Positions 26,842 through 39,849 of a stretch of 64,000 nucleotides of DNA are shown here, piece by piece. Location: assembly GCA_024699855.1 (NCBI GenBank), contig JAMPIQ010000003.1, positions 5,146,001 to 5,210,000 of the forward strand, in the 5' to 3' direction. The notes under the pieces are model-generated. The model was not told the origin of the DNA, made no database searches, and saw nothing but the letters and a program-made list of their open reading frames with translations. Source of the stretch: Aphelenchoides besseyi. Taxonomy: Eukaryota; Nematoda; Chromadorea; Rhabditida; Aphelenchoididae. Position 1 is the stretch's first letter; every line of letters starts with the position of its first letter. Position numbers and translations under genes: made by a program.

Positions 26842-29217
26842 TCAATCTTCATCATCACTTGAATCTGCCTCCTCGTCTTCTTCGATGATCATTCGACCAT
26901 CTTTGGCTAAGCGGAATCCACCCAACATAGTGACAGTATCACCGTTTTGATCTTCTTTTGATTCATCAGATGGTTTCTTTGTCACAATACGCCCGACCAT
27001 CGATTTTTCATCCAACATATCCAAAATATCGTCTTCATTGTCTGAGTTTTTCTCTCGAATCCAAATGGAAGATCGCCGCTCGGCACATGATTGTCGAACA
27101 TCCTAAAAAGTTGAGCATAAACTTGACAACCGACTAATCACTGCACCTCATCGTCCTCATCGTTATCGTCCATATAGAAAATGGAATCGGGTTTCACGGA
27201 TTTGGTTTGACTGATCACCGTCGTTTTGTCCGTTTCATCTTCGTCTTGATTATTAGTAATGCTTGAATGACTCTTGGATTTCTTTGTTCTGCGCAACTTC
27301 TCCAATTTCTTCAAAAACTTCAACCATCCTTCTTGTTTCGAAGCGAACTTGCACAAAACTTCATAGCCGATTTTGTCGATTAAGACTTCAAAAAGCAATC
27401 GATTGGCATAACGAACACTCGACGAGTTCTCATCGGCAGTTTGACCGTTGAAGGAAGCGTCCAGAATTATTTCCTAAACCAAATTAAAGATGTTTCATGC
27501 AACAAAACGATACCTGATACTGTCGAAGCATAAAATCGGGTAGACGTTTGGCGAATACTCGCATCAATCGAATTGCAACTACTCGAATTGGTGATCGAGT
27601 GTCAGACACGAAAACAACGGCGTGATTGAGAAAACGATTAACCAAAGCGGCATTCATGGTTCTCAAATGTTTCTGAGCAAATAGATTCATGGCAATAAGA
27701 GCGGCGCGAATTCGTTCCAACGGTTCTTTGTTACTCGATTTTGTGACTCCCGTATACGCAAAAAGTCCACTTTCCACTGAGTCAAGAACTTGGATTCGCG
27801 CGGATCTGCAATTAAAAATAAACATTGGACATTCGGATCGCATACTCTTCATCCGGGCATTGTTCTAACATCGTAGCTACAATGGTTTGGAAACAACGAA
27901 CGGCATTTTGACGAGTCAAACGACTGTGACTTTTATCCATGCAACAAATCACTTGATCCGAAACCACATCCCACAAACTCTTGATACTCTCTACGCTTGG
28001 TAATGCTGCTGCTGCCTAAACTGCTAAGAATAAGAATAAGAAAATCCAACCGACCATTCGAATCACGACTAAACGTGGAGCCCAAGCGTTTTGTGCAACT
28101 TTTTTTGCATCCAAACCAACAATCTCGTCCATGATGTTCGAAATTCTGTCGAAGAAACCCGAAAGAGACGGATCGTTGACTCGTTTAAATAGTTCAACTA
28201 AAACGCGATATGCTTTCTTTTGTTCTGATTTCTGGTATGCCGGAATTGTAAACCAAGGACCAACTGTTGTTATAACACGTTCAGCGGAATCCGCGTCAAC
28301 TCCTCGACACAGAACAACCAAAACATCCATAACCAACCACTGAATTCATTCTTGTTTTATCACTCAACCTTTTTAACTACTTACTTTTTGATCCATGGGG
28401 ATTTCACTGTTCAATTTTTTCAACGCAGAATCAACGTGTTTGCCAACTAGATCCTTCGGCAATAGAGGAACAAAAGATCTCATCGTTTCGAGTAACTGCA
28501 GTTTCCATTGTTTTCCAGCGGTTGTGTTCGTCAACTCATCGGTCGAGCAATAGGAACGGAAGAAAAACGGGATCAGTTTTCGAGCAAAATTGACCATGAA
28601 TTCCGATCGAGTTGGATCGTCCGTTTCCTTTGCGCTATGAACTGAACTACGAAGTGCCGAGAGTATCTTCTGCCGTGGGTTATTTTGTCGAGTTAATTTG
28701 ACATTCAAAACGTTTCCAATTTGTGGAATCAGATGATCGACAGTTCCCGGCGGTGCGATGAGAAACTGTCCGAAAAGACTAAGTTCATCCACTGAATATT
28801 CGACCTTCTGAAGCACCGATTTCTCTTCTTCGCGATCATCCGATTCTATTGGAAACTCTTCGACCTTTTTGGCGAACGAAACCACAGAAGTGCCGGTCTT
28901 CGATCGTTTCGCTCGACCCAAATCCATTGAGTCCTGTAGAAATTAAGTCAAAAACAACTTTAAACGAGTTACCATCGGTTGTTCGAGATATCGAGTGTTT
29001 CTCACTTGTTGTGGCCGATCGTCGACGGCTATCAATTGTAATTTGGCTTGCCGCTCCGCTTTGGCCATTTCACGAAAATGCGACAATGTTGGATTACTCG
29101 AAGCACTAAACATTTGCTTAAAAATCACGAAAATGAAAAGTCGACTTACCTTCGGCCTTTGCGAATCTGAGATTTCACCTTCCCGGTGTGGGCGCGAAAT
29201 CGATATCCTTTGCCCAT
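26842..29217 (-). CDS. RRP12: RRP12-like ribosome biogenesis protein, short form
   Basis: RRP12 is a HEAT-repeat protein for maturation and export of both ribosomal subunits. The N-terminus (MGKGYRFRAHTGKVKSQIRK, SNPTLSHFREMAKA), the repeat KSEQKKAYRVLVELFKR, the block RLLFEVLIDKIGYEVLCKF and the C-terminal GGFRLAKDGRMIIEE with an acidic end match remembered RRP12 sequences in order. The summed exons give about 700 aa, against about 1,300 in human. Most of the N-terminal HEAT region (NUC173) seems missing between the basic N-terminus and the middle repeats. All introns between the pieces are short, so no hidden long stretch can supply it. It is convergent with the cadherin gene (104 nt between stops). 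Confidence 0.75.
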
Positions 29218-29812
29218 TTTTTGAATTACAATGCACAATAAAAGAGAATCTAAAGGAACGAAAATCAGCAAAAAACCTAAAGGAAAATGAGCGTCGACAC
29301 AAAAAATCGATGATTTTCGATGCTGTCAACTTGCAAAGTTCACTGAACGAAAGGTTATTGTTTGAAGTTAAAAGACTTCTGACATGAGACGTTCAGTTTA
29401 CATATACAGATGACGTAAGCTTTCTCTTGGGTGTTTTGAACGGAACGATTAGTGAAATATTTCAAAGCTAGAGATCTGGAGTGTTGGTTGTTGATTCAAG
29501 TTGAGAAAACACAACGTGCTTTCATGTGGATGCAATCATTTTCTTATTGCAAAACCTGCAAGTTATTGTCATGAAGCGAACGAACATGATTTTTGCTTCA
29601 TTATGTTAACATTTTGATCAAAGAAACTATTGATCAATTTATTTTCCAACAAACGCTCTATAAAGAACTGATATGCGTAATTATGTACAATACCCAGTAA
29701 ACAAATGGATTGAGAAATTGCGTATGACTAGTGAACAACAACAACACCATTCCTCGTTTACACGTGTTTTTCGTGTAATCGGCAGAAGATTTTATTGATT
29801 AAAGAAAAGGAT
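29218..29812. other. Intergenic region between glycerol kinase and RRP12
   Basis: It separates two minus-strand genes. TTTATT near 29791 reads as AATAAA for glycerol kinase. No supported ORF. Confidence 0.5.
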
Positions 29813-31767
29813 CTACAAAGCGTGACTCCAATTTCGTGATCGTTGAAGAGCCTCTTTCCATTTGGCAGTTTCGTGGACACGACGTTGTTCGGAGATCACA
29901 GGTGTATAGCGAATTTGTTTCTGCGTAGTGTGTTGCGCGAATTCGTCAAGTGACAACTGATGTGCGCCAATTCCACCTAAAATAGATTGATTAGTTAAAG
30001 GTTTGTAAAAACAGTTTTTGTTGAATAACAATTGTATATTAAAACAAGGTACTTACCGGCAACTGCTGCACCCCAACCACTGATCTCGGGCATCAGCGAA
30101 CACGTGACAGGTCGACCAAAAACATCGGCATTCATTTGCATGAAAAGTTTGTTGGCCGTCATTCCACCATCGGTTTTCAACGCCTGTATTGGATGATCGA
30201 GATCGCGTTCGACTGCTTCAATCATGTCTGATGCCTGGAAAGCGACGGCTTGCAATGCAGCTCGAGCAATGTGCGCAGTCGAAGTGGACATTGTCAAACC
30301 ACAAATTGTGCCACGAGCAGTCGAATCCCAAGTTGGCGAATAGAGACCGGTAAAAGCAGGAACCTAAACACATAAACGTTAAAATTACTGTTTTTTCCTA
30401 ATCAAACTTACAAAAACAACATCTCCGGTGTCTTCAACTGAACCTGCTAAACCTTCGACTTCGTTGCTTTTTTTGATGAATTTGAGGTTATCACGTAAGA
30501 ATCGAACAACATTGCCACCGATTGACCCACTACCTTCCAGCGCATAACTAAATTTCATTATGATAGTGGTTTTCGAAGCTTTTAACGACTTACCAAACAG
30601 GAGCATGGGCGCCAAATTGAAATCCAACGGTGCTCAAGAGTCCATTCTTCGAAATAATCGGATTAACACCCGTATTGCACAACATAAATGTGCCGGTTCC
30701 GTAGGTCGATTTTGCGTCTCCTACGCGCAAACAATTGTGACCAATCAAGGCAGCTTGTTGATCACCAACACAACCGCTAATCGGAACTCCTTTCAATTCG
30801 CCGTGCTTGAGAAACCCGTAGATCTCGGCTGATGATCTATAATTTAAATGTCAGACCCTAAAATACCTCAGAACAAACCGAATAGCTGGCATGATACTGT
30901 GTGGAATTCCGAAGAAATTGCAAAGTTCAGTACTCCATTTTCGTTTGTGCAAATCGAATAAAAGAGTTCGTGAGGCATTGCTGACATCGGTGACATGTGC
31001 GCCGGTAAGATTGTAAATCAACCAGGTGTCTACAGTGCCAAACATCAGATCTCCGTCATCTAACGCTTCCTGAACTTCGGGCACGTTTTCAAGAAGCCAT
31101 TTGAGTTTCAGCTGAAAATAAACTTGAATGTAAAAACTTCAATCGACTTCTTACTGCAGAGAAGTAGGGATGAATGGGAAGTCCGGTTTTTTGTTTGAAG
31201 TGATCTTTTGAGCTAAAAACAAACAAACATATTCTAAGACCTTTAAAATCTAACTAACCGTGTAGGCGTTTTATTTGTCATTTCTTCGGCCAAATCACTA
31301 GTTCGAGTATCGAGCCAAACAATTGCGTTGTGTAACGGCTTTCCTGTTTTCTTGCTCCAAACAACTGTTGTTTCACGCTAAAATCAAAGATATTAATTTG
31401 AATGCGAAATGAAAGTTACTTGGTTGGCAACTCCAATTGATTTGATTTCGTCTTTCGAAATACCCATACGTTCAAGGTTCGAGCACGCGACGGAAATGCA
31501 TTCGATAACTGTCTCCAGAATGCGAAGGGCTGACATTTCCACCCAACCTTTAACAAAAAAATCATCATCCTCTTCTACATCTTTCTCTCCTCCTTCAACT
31601 ACTCAATTAGTTGATGTTCTGATACGAAAATAAAATAACTGCTAACCTGGAGATGGGTACAGCTGTTCAACTTCAATTTGATGGGAACTAATAATCTCTC
31701 CAGAAGTTTCGAAAATTAAAAAGCGAGAAGACGAAGTTCCCTGATCGATCGCGCCGAGAAGAACCAT
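29813..31767 (-). CDS. GK: Glycerol kinase
   Basis: It phosphorylates glycerol with ATP to glycerol-3-phosphate, feeding glycolysis and lipid synthesis. FGGY-kinase motifs are all visible: [17 protein letters not shown] at the N-terminus, [19 protein letters not shown], the [19 protein letters not shown] substrate segment, [29 protein letters not shown], and the ATP-side [17 protein letters not shown]. The length is about 530 aa, as expected. The start is [10 protein letters not shown] at 31767; an upstream in-frame extension is not needed. Introns are short throughout. Confidence 0.97.
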
Positions 31768-33851
31768 TTCGAGAAGATAGCGACAAGAAGACTGTCGATT
31801 GAATGTTTGAGTCGAGAATGAACCCAAAAACAAGTAAACGTTCTTGAGAAGTGAAGGTTCTAAATGTGAACAACCGTAAGACAAATCAAGAAGCTTAAGC
31901 GAAATGAAAACCACGCATCGGAAAACCGCAAATTGCAGCTCTTTATATAGTCCAGCAATAGGATGTTTTTGAAGAAAAATAAACAAATTAGAGGGCGGGA
32001 CTTGTTGATTAGGCGCATAGTTGTTTGCAACGATGCTGATCTTTAAAGATTCTGGAAGTTGTGAAAAAATTGATTACTTTCACAATTTAGGGCGCAACGT
32101 CCGATCTTTGAGCCTAAAAGTAGGAGGAGAAGTGGTCTTTATTTTGTAGACCGACATGATCGACATTTCTGATCACTAAACCCAAACATGACAACAAACA
32201 AACAACCAATGAAATCCGACGGCTTTCGATGTTTCGAGAAGCTCCTCGGATTTCACAATCCTCCTATACCAATAAACAGTATCAGTTGCTTTTCATGTGC
32301 TCGCTTACAGTAATCGGTCTGTAAAGCGTTGAGTTGTCTGCTCATTTGTGCCGGTGCATGTGAATATCGCGTTGGTCCGCAAAGTTTGTCAGCTCGTAGA
32401 TTATTGCGGACTGATAAAATTATGGTGGTCGGGCGTCGCGCATGTCTCCTTCTTGTTTGGGAAACTGAAGCAATGATTACACTCGCAGTCATTGAGAGCG
32501 ATCGAACGATTTTTAAAGAGCACACCGAGTCGGCGGTTTGTTGGGGTATTTGATTGATCGAAAGACACTCGTTGATAACGCGCATTCGACGTGATTCGAG
32601 CGGACGGGCGACTCTTCCGCTTTCGAAACGTGTCTTCACTTCTTCGATTAACTTGCAATCGCCTTGTGACGCTTCTCATAATCGTTTAAACAAAAAGCAC
32701 CAACTACAGAATTGAGGAGTCAATCTTCAAAGATTAAAAACTTAAACAAAAATGTCTTTGATGTTCAGCTTCTTCGTATCATCAAAGTTCGCTGATTATC
32801 AACGATGTTGGATGGAAAGTTTTAGTCGACAACAATCGATCATCTAACGAAGTCGAAAGTCGCAGATGTCAACGACGTTGTGCTCTTAAACGCGAAAGAT
32901 TTTGCGATCAATAATGAATACAAATCTTAAAGTCAATCTTACAATTTGTTACCTACGTGTACTCTTGAAAAATAAAAAGAATTCAACGCTTGTTTAACAT
33001 TAAAGCTGAGAGATCTATACAGTCAATAAAGAAGAGAACTGAAAGACACGTTGATTCGAACGTTTCATGAAAACTACCGTATGATTGATTTGTATAGTTG
33101 AAGGCACGTCGAAAACTGCAGAGGAAGTTTAGGTAGCTATAACGACATGAAGCGACGAACTGCGACGTTTCAAGTAAAATCAGTTTGTTTTATACGCACC
33201 CGTTAACGGACGAACCAGCCATTTCTTTGCTGCACTCAATGAACCCAACGTGTCTAACGCGGTCATTACGAAGGCGCAACTCAACGGGGTTTCCATTGAT
33301 GGGCGGAGCGCCAGCACGATTGCACTCGTTGGTTCACTTCGAACCGATGGGAAAGATCGAGCGAGCAGAGAAACTGATCGTCCATCGTTACCGCAACGCT
33401 TCCATTATGAGCAGTGTTGTCAGTGCACTTTGGGTAGTTGCATACACGGAAGACTGACTAGTTGGACTGCGAACTTATGCGACTTTATCAAGCAAGTAGT
33501 TTCGATCGCGATTATCAATCACACGAGCACAATTTCTGCATATATGCACGTCAATTTAGAATATAAGTTTTGGATGATAAGACAACAAAGAAAGCGACTT
33601 ATAAATGTCAGTTAGCGGGGCTTCCGCATTTTTCAATCGAGCACGCTTTTAAAAGTGCTGATAAGAAACAGATGATTGTGTGAGGAGATTTGTCCGTGAA
33701 AATGTCTCCGCAGGCAAAGCGCTCAAACGATTCTTAAAATAACCACACGACCAAGATATTACGTTGAAAATTGTGTTGGTTTATCGAATTTCATTGCTTT
33801 TAATCGAACAATTCAAGTTTGATTCGTTTTAGCATTCATCTTCTGTTTTAG
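31768..33851. other. Intergenic region without a recognised gene
   Basis: Frames such as 32253-32639 (-) and 33250-33615 (+) are open but show no family motif. The right part may contain upstream exons of the ORF at 33852-34200. Confidence 0.4.
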
Positions 33852-34200
33852 GTCTTCTCATTATCTTCAAGCAGTATTTCGTCAATATCTTCTGTTCGTC
33901 AATACTTCTCATCATAACGAACAAATTGGCCATCAAAAGCATGTTCATTTTCGTAAGTTTTCGATGAGGTTCATACTAAATGCGTACTTTTTAGATTGTG
34001 CTTCTTCGGTAAGAAGATATACGAACTACCATCCAATCGGCTCACGTATTACGTAAGTTGTCGTCTCATTGACTAGTACAATTTAATTTTATAGAAATCG
34101 TCACGGTCAATTTCAACAATTGTTTTGTTTCTACTTCATGATTCAACTGCAACTCAACTATTGGTCAACTTGGAAACGTCGACGCTATTTTCAACAATAA
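33852..34200 (+). CDS. Unidentified three-exon coding segment (5' end not found)
   Basis: Exons 33852-33952, 33995-34052 and 34095-34200 join in one frame across two 42-nt GT-AG introns with matching phases, and end at a TAA. The joined peptide includes SSHYLQAVFRQYLLFVN, NYHPIGSRI and a basic end STWKRRRYFQQ. There is no start codon in frame in the first exon, so at least one exon upstream is missing. I do not recognise the product. The intron sizes equal those of confirmed genes here, which is the main support. It ends about 320 nt before OPA1. Confidence 0.4.
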
Positions 34201-34517
34201 GCAACTCTTCTTCTTTGTTTTTGTTGACTTTTCTATCTCACTTAAAATTTGCAATAATTGTATGTTATGCCAAGCATTAGGTATTGGAAATCCAAAAACA
34301 GAAGTTGCATCACTACAAGCTGTAAAAGATGACAACCACAGGAACCAGATTGTCGTTTCGCATCAAATCGCGGTGAAACCCGAAGTCGTTGTTTTTGACT
34401 CGGTCGCATTGTGGGCCACAGAAATTACTTTCTTTAACATTTTTGAGTAATTGAAATCTGTTTTAATCGAATGATTTAATCTTCTAAGCACTGGATCATA
34501 ATTCTTTTCCTCAGACC

Positions 34518-37500
34518 ATGAGATGCAGCGACCAACACGGTAAGTCGCGAGTTGCTGAAGCGTTTAGTAATTTAAAGTTTAGTTTGCTCATCTCTCCGAA
34601 CAAACGGGTTGTTCGCATCACCAATCAACGGCAATTTGTTAGCGCAATTCTACGTCATGCCTTGAAACTGAGATATTGGATTTCAGCCGGTATAATTGGC
34701 GGTGGAATTACGGCAGGAAACGTGAGAATGCTTTTTTGATTTGAGCTTGTAACTGTTCATTTAGTGGTACGAAGAATGGAAGAAGTCATTACCGGACATC
34801 TCTCTTCCCGAATGGGCGAACTTCGAGGACGGACCGTTGAAGCAGTTTGCCGAAGAATACGAACGAATTAAATTGAAGTGGTCGGAACGAGATCGCATCG
34901 ACTTGTCCGAAATTCGCAAACGTTTCGAGTCGATGGGTGGAAACTGGCAGAAATTTCTTTCCTCCGATAAAGGTCTGCTGGATGGACATCAATACCTGTA
35001 CCACAGTGTTTCTGCAGGTCCACATACAAAATCCACAGAGCAAACGGCTGATTCGCCAGTTGGTCAGTGTTGTTTTGTGTTTTTATTTGAGTCTTGTTTT
35101 GTGTTTAGATCGTTTGTTTACTATTTTTGGTGGAACGTCGAAATCGGATTCCGAAAAATCGGAGACCGTCGAAAAGGTTTTTTACTTCAGATCGATTGGT
35201 TTGATTTCTGATTTAGGTTTCTGATGCAGAACGCATTCAAAAGCTGCAAGATGAGATCATCAAAACCCAGGTATTTACAATCCATTTGACGTTCAATTCG
35301 ACATTCATTCAGATGCAATATCAACGTGAAGTGGAGCGTTTAGAAAAGGAGAACAAAATTCTCAAACAGCGATTGTTGTTGTCAGACAAAGGCGAACAGA
35401 AACGAATGAAAAAGTTGAAAGTAAGTTCGAAGGTATATTCATTGGTATGTTGGTTGATTTTAGCGCTCGTTGATTGACATGTATTCGGAGATGTTGGATA
35501 TTTTGAGCGACTACGATGCGTCTTACATTGCTGCTGACAATTTGCCACGAGTTGTCGTTGTTGGTGATCAATCTGCGGGTAAAACTTCGGTGCTCGAAAT
35601 GGTCGCACAAGCTCGAATTTTTCCTCGCGGCTCAGTAAGTTTTCTTGAGAACTTGATGCCGGAAATCATATGATGGATATCTTTATTTACGTTTATGTTT
35701 AGGGCGAAATGATGACAAGAGCACCAGTTAAGGTGAGAAGAATAAGTGACTTAGAAAATCTTCATTATTTTTGTTTTAGGTTACACTTTCTGAAGGTCCT
35801 TATCACATCGCTCAATTCCGTAACAGTAGTCGAGAATTCGATTTAACAAAGGAATCTGATTTGGAACAACTGAGAAATGAGATCGAATTGCGAATGCGAA
35901 ACTCGGTGGCTGATGGGAAGACCGTCTCGAATGAAGTTATTTCGTTGACAGTAAAAGGACCGAATTTACCGCGAATTGTACTCGTCGATTTGCCGGGCAT
36001 CATTTCCACGGTTACAGCCGACATGTAGGTGGAACGAACTTTGCGATAGGTTCTGCGCATTTTAGGGCTCGTGAAACCAAAGACGACATCATACGTATGT
36101 GTAGACAACATATGGAAAATCCGAATTCAATTATCTTGTGCATTCAAGGTTTGTATTCGCAATTTCCACGCACATTCAATGGCATTTAGATGGATCGGTT
36201 GATGCGGAGCGAAGTAATGTGACCGAATTGGTTAGTCGAATGAATCCGTCAGGCGATCGAACGATTCTTGTACTTACGAAGGTACAGTTATAACTCGTCA
36301 TCGTGGGAAATTTTTGGAGATTTCAGGTTGATTTGGCTGAAAAGAATATGAACGATCCGGGACGAATTCAGAAAATTTTGGAAGGAAAACTGTTTCCAAT
36401 GAAAGCTATTGGGTATTTTGGAGTTGTAACGGGCAAAGATTCGAAATCGAATTCCATCGAAGAGATTAGACGCTATGAAAAAGAGTTTTTTGAAAATTCA
36501 AAACTTTTCAAGTGAGTAATTGAACCAGTTATTTTGGTACATTTGTTTGTTTTTAGAGAAGGAATCCTAAAGCCATCACAAATGACAACCAGAAATATGT
36601 CGATCGCGGTCTCTGATTGTTTTTGGCGAATGGTCCGCGACACCATCGAAGCACAAGCTGATTCTTTTAGAGCGGCGCGTTTCAATTTGGAGACTGAATG
36701 GAAAAACACGTTTCCGCGAATTCGAGAGTTGGATCGTGACGAACTGTTCGACAAAGCGAGAAGTGAAATTCTGGACGAGGTCGTCAATCTTTCGCTTTTA
36801 CATGCCGATGAATGGGATCAAATCTTAAGCGAAAAATTGTTGGCCACTGCATCTGAACATGTGTTTGATCAAATTCTTTTACCAACATCGTCAGTCACAA
36901 ATGCCGGTGCCTTCAAAACGGCTGTGGATATTCGACTCAAACATTGGGCTGAGAAGGAGTTGGCCAATTTAACGGTTGAAGTCGGTTGGGACAGTTTCAA
37001 AGATGTTTTTGGTCAGCAGATAGAAGGTGGTTTAACAACAAAGTCCGATTCAACAGATAGCGAGCTGTTTAAGCCGCTGAAGAAGGCGGTTGTTAAGGCG
37101 ATTTTGGAACAACATCGATGGGATCAGAAAGCATCAGAATATTTGGTTTGTAACTTGAAGCTGGATCTTTCCTATTTAATCCTCTCATCCGAACCGCTCA
37201 CTCGAGCTTTTTTTCGACTCGCAAATCTCACGCTTTTCCACCGCACAATTCCAACTTGCAACCGGCGGCGCCGCCAAAGTTTACGACCAACGAAAAATAA
37301 AACGCGAGCAAATTAGAATGCGAAAAAATTTGAGCGAGCGGTCGGATGCAGAGATTAAATAGAAATGAGCTTTAAAGCGAATAACTAATAGTGAAACTGC
37401 GGTTTCAGAAAGTCATTCAATTGAATGCAATTGGTGATCAGAACATTTCGGATCGGAAAACTTGGGAAGCAGCTTGCGATTTCATGCGAAATGCTGTGCA

Positions 37501-38262
37501 ACGGCATTTAGAGAAAACCCGTGAAGCCTTACATGCGGCTCGTGGTCCCGGATTCATTGGCAAATGGTTCAAATGGCAGAGTCCGACTTATGACAATTTG
37601 GTTTCTGAGCACTTGCAAGATGAACTGCGAAAGATTTTAAATGAAAACGAGGTAACAACAAATGGAATTAATTGAATCACTTGAATTTAGAACCATCCTG
37701 CAACTTTAAGCGATGAAGACATTACAATTGTTCGTCGTGGCTTAGAAACGAAACAATTGACCGATGTAGCTGCTACAACAATTCAACGTGAATGGACGGA
37801 AATATTCCGCGAATTTTATCTGGAACGTCTTTTACAGGTAGTCAAGAGATTTTTTGAGATGATTTAACATTTTCGCTTTCAGGCAAGCAATGATTGTCTT
37901 TCCTTCTATCAGAACTACAAACAAGGTTTCAATGGTGAAACCGAAGTTGATTGTCAAGCTGTTGTTTTGTTCCATCGACTGAAAAAAATGCTCGATTTGA
38001 GTACCAATGCACTTCGTCAACAGATCACAAACACCGAACAACGTCGATTGGAAAAAGAGGTCAAAGATCTTTTGGACGATTGGTCACAAGATCAGGAAAT
38101 CAAGAAGACTTACTTAACTGGAAGACGAGTTGAATTGGCCGAAGAGTTAAGTGAGTTAATTTCATTAATTGAACTTCCTCATTAAATCATTTAGAACGTG
38201 TTCGTTACATTCAAGAAAAGTTGGAAGAGTTCATGATTCAACTGCATCAACAAAAGCCATAA
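34518..38262 (+). CDS. OPA1: OPA1 / EAT-3 mitochondrial dynamin-like GTPase
   Basis: OPA1 fuses mitochondrial inner membranes and shapes cristae. A basic N-terminal presequence is followed by a hydrophobic segment ([16 protein letters not shown]) that should anchor it in the inner membrane. A coiled coil and the GTPase domain come next: P-loop [15 protein letters not shown], switch [21 protein letters not shown] in [12 protein letters not shown], and TKVD. The middle and stalk match well ([38 protein letters not shown]), and the C-terminus ends [20 protein letters not shown] and [12 protein letters not shown]. All introns are about 40-60 nt except one of 263 nt (37146-37408). A tcctcag acceptor lies just before the start codon. 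It is followed by eIF3f on the same strand after 220 nt. Confidence 0.96.
37146..37408 (+). repeat. Unusually long OPA1 intron carrying an imperfect inverted repeat
   Basis: The intron is about six times the local norm. Segments 37194-37216 and 37321-37341 are imperfect reverse complements sharing CGAAAAAA and GAG(C/T)GAGCGG. A shared word AAACGCGAGCAAATTA occurs here (about 37308) and again at about 45427. It may be a small decayed foldback insertion. Confidence 0.4.
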
Positions 38263-38482
38263 GACTGTGCCGGTATTTAGGAGTTTTTAGCACTAGAAAT
38301 TAGGGTGTTACACACGAATAATAATCTCATGCATTCAAATTGTTCGTATTACTGCTTCTCTTTGTATAAACTAAGTAATTCAAACATTGGTCTCGAATTC
38401 CCAGCTGGTAAAATAGCCATTATCTTATCTCATACGTTTGTACAAATTTTAAAGCATAATTGGTGAATTGTTTAGCAGCAAA

Positions 38483-39527
38483 ATGGCATCCAATTTGACC
38501 GTCAAAGTTCATCCCGTGGTCTACATGACAATGGTCGATTCGTATGAACGTCGAATCAATCGGAAGATCAGCAAAGATCGAGCACTCGGCACTCTGCTTG
38601 GATTTTACGAGAAAAATGTTGTCCAGGTATTTTATCTCTTAGATTTGTTTGAACATGATTTCAGATTACAAACTGCTACTCGATTCCATTCCGCGAAACG
38701 GCGGATAGTCAAGAGCTGGACGATCTTTTTAATAAACAAATGCTTTCGTTTTATCGACGTGCCACTCCATCAGAACAAGTCGTTGGATGGTAAGAACTGA
38801 TTTGTTTATCATCACATTTTTCGTTCTTAGGTTCATTACTATCGGAGAATTGACTGAAGGATGTCAACTTTATCACAACTACTACACCGCATTAGTCAGT
38901 GAGATGTCCGTCAAGAAGGAGTTGCCACCAATCGTGTTGTTGACTTTGGACGTGACTTTCGAAGGTTCTCCGAACGTTCGCTTACCTGTTCGTGCATATA
39001 CTCGGTGCAATCTTATTTTAATCTGAATTGAACTTTTTGATTTTTAGAGCTGATGCAGGTGTTCCGGGAAAATCAGTTCAAGCATCGATTTTTCATCCGC
39101 TGAAAGTCGAATTGGATTCATTTGCTGGCGAAGATGTGGCATTGAGTTTGGTGCAGGTAGAAATTATAACTGACTAAGTGAACACATTGAGTTATGTTTG
39201 TAGAATGGAGTGACAACCGTTGACAGCGAAGTGTCAATGGACACGAGTTTGCAACAACTTCGTGACACCTCGGGAGAAATGGTTCATTGGTTGGAACGAG
39301 TTTTGCATTATGTTGAAGAAGTTTTGGCCAAATCCGAACCGTCTGCCGAAGATACAGCAATGGGCCGTAAATTGATGAATATCGTCACTACAGCTGCAAC
39401 TCAATTGCAGTCGGACAAATTGGATGGATTGGTGAAGAGCAGTATTCGTGATTTCATGATGATTTCGTACTTGTCAACTTTGGCCAAAACTCAATTGAGC
39501 ATTCAAGAGAAGTTGTTGACCAATTGA
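38483..39527 (+). CDS. eif-3.F: Translation initiation factor eIF3 subunit F
   Basis: eIF3f is an MPN-domain subunit of eIF3, in the octamer core that binds the 40S ribosome. The MPN- domain starts at TVKVHPVVYMTMVDSYERR and continues with ALGTLLGFYEKNVVQ, VVGWFITIGELTEGC and HNYYTALVSEM. It lacks the JAMM metalloprotease histidines, as is normal for the subunit. The C-terminal helices include LLTN at the end. The length is about 285-300 aa. An acceptor tttag sits 7 nt before the ATG. The position 220 nt downstream of OPA1 on the same strand is compatible with an operon. Confidence 0.95.
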
Positions 39528-39781
39528 AAGATTATCGTATGGTTGTTGTTTTGAATTAGCCAATGAATTTTGGCGATTTGCTTGATATTGTGATTAAGAT
39601 AAAGATTTTGTTGTTTCTTTTGCAACTGATACCATCGATATGAATTAAAGATAAGAGAAATTTGCGGTCGAGGAATTTTCTGTCGCTTTTGAACGCGAAG
39701 GGAAAGGACGACCGATTGGCGAAGCGCCAGTCTCTCTCGCTCTTTTCGGTCATTCACCTCCTTGGCGTTCAGTTGGCCCTT

Positions 39782-39846
39782 TTGAAGTGGTGATTGTAGG
39801 TTAATTGGCCAAATTTGCTCTTACCGACCCTTAAGATCGGGGCTTC
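39782..39846 (+). repeat. Terminal direct repeat of the BEL/Pao element, left
   Basis: It matches 44679-44743 with the shared core TTACCGACCCTTAAG. Only about 65 bp align, so these may be parts of longer, eroded LTRs. Confidence 0.5.
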
Positions 39847-39849
39847 CAC

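Noticed and set aside
32253..32639. 128-codon minus-strand ORF
   Set aside because: Basic, low-information sequence with no motif; competing frames on both strands.
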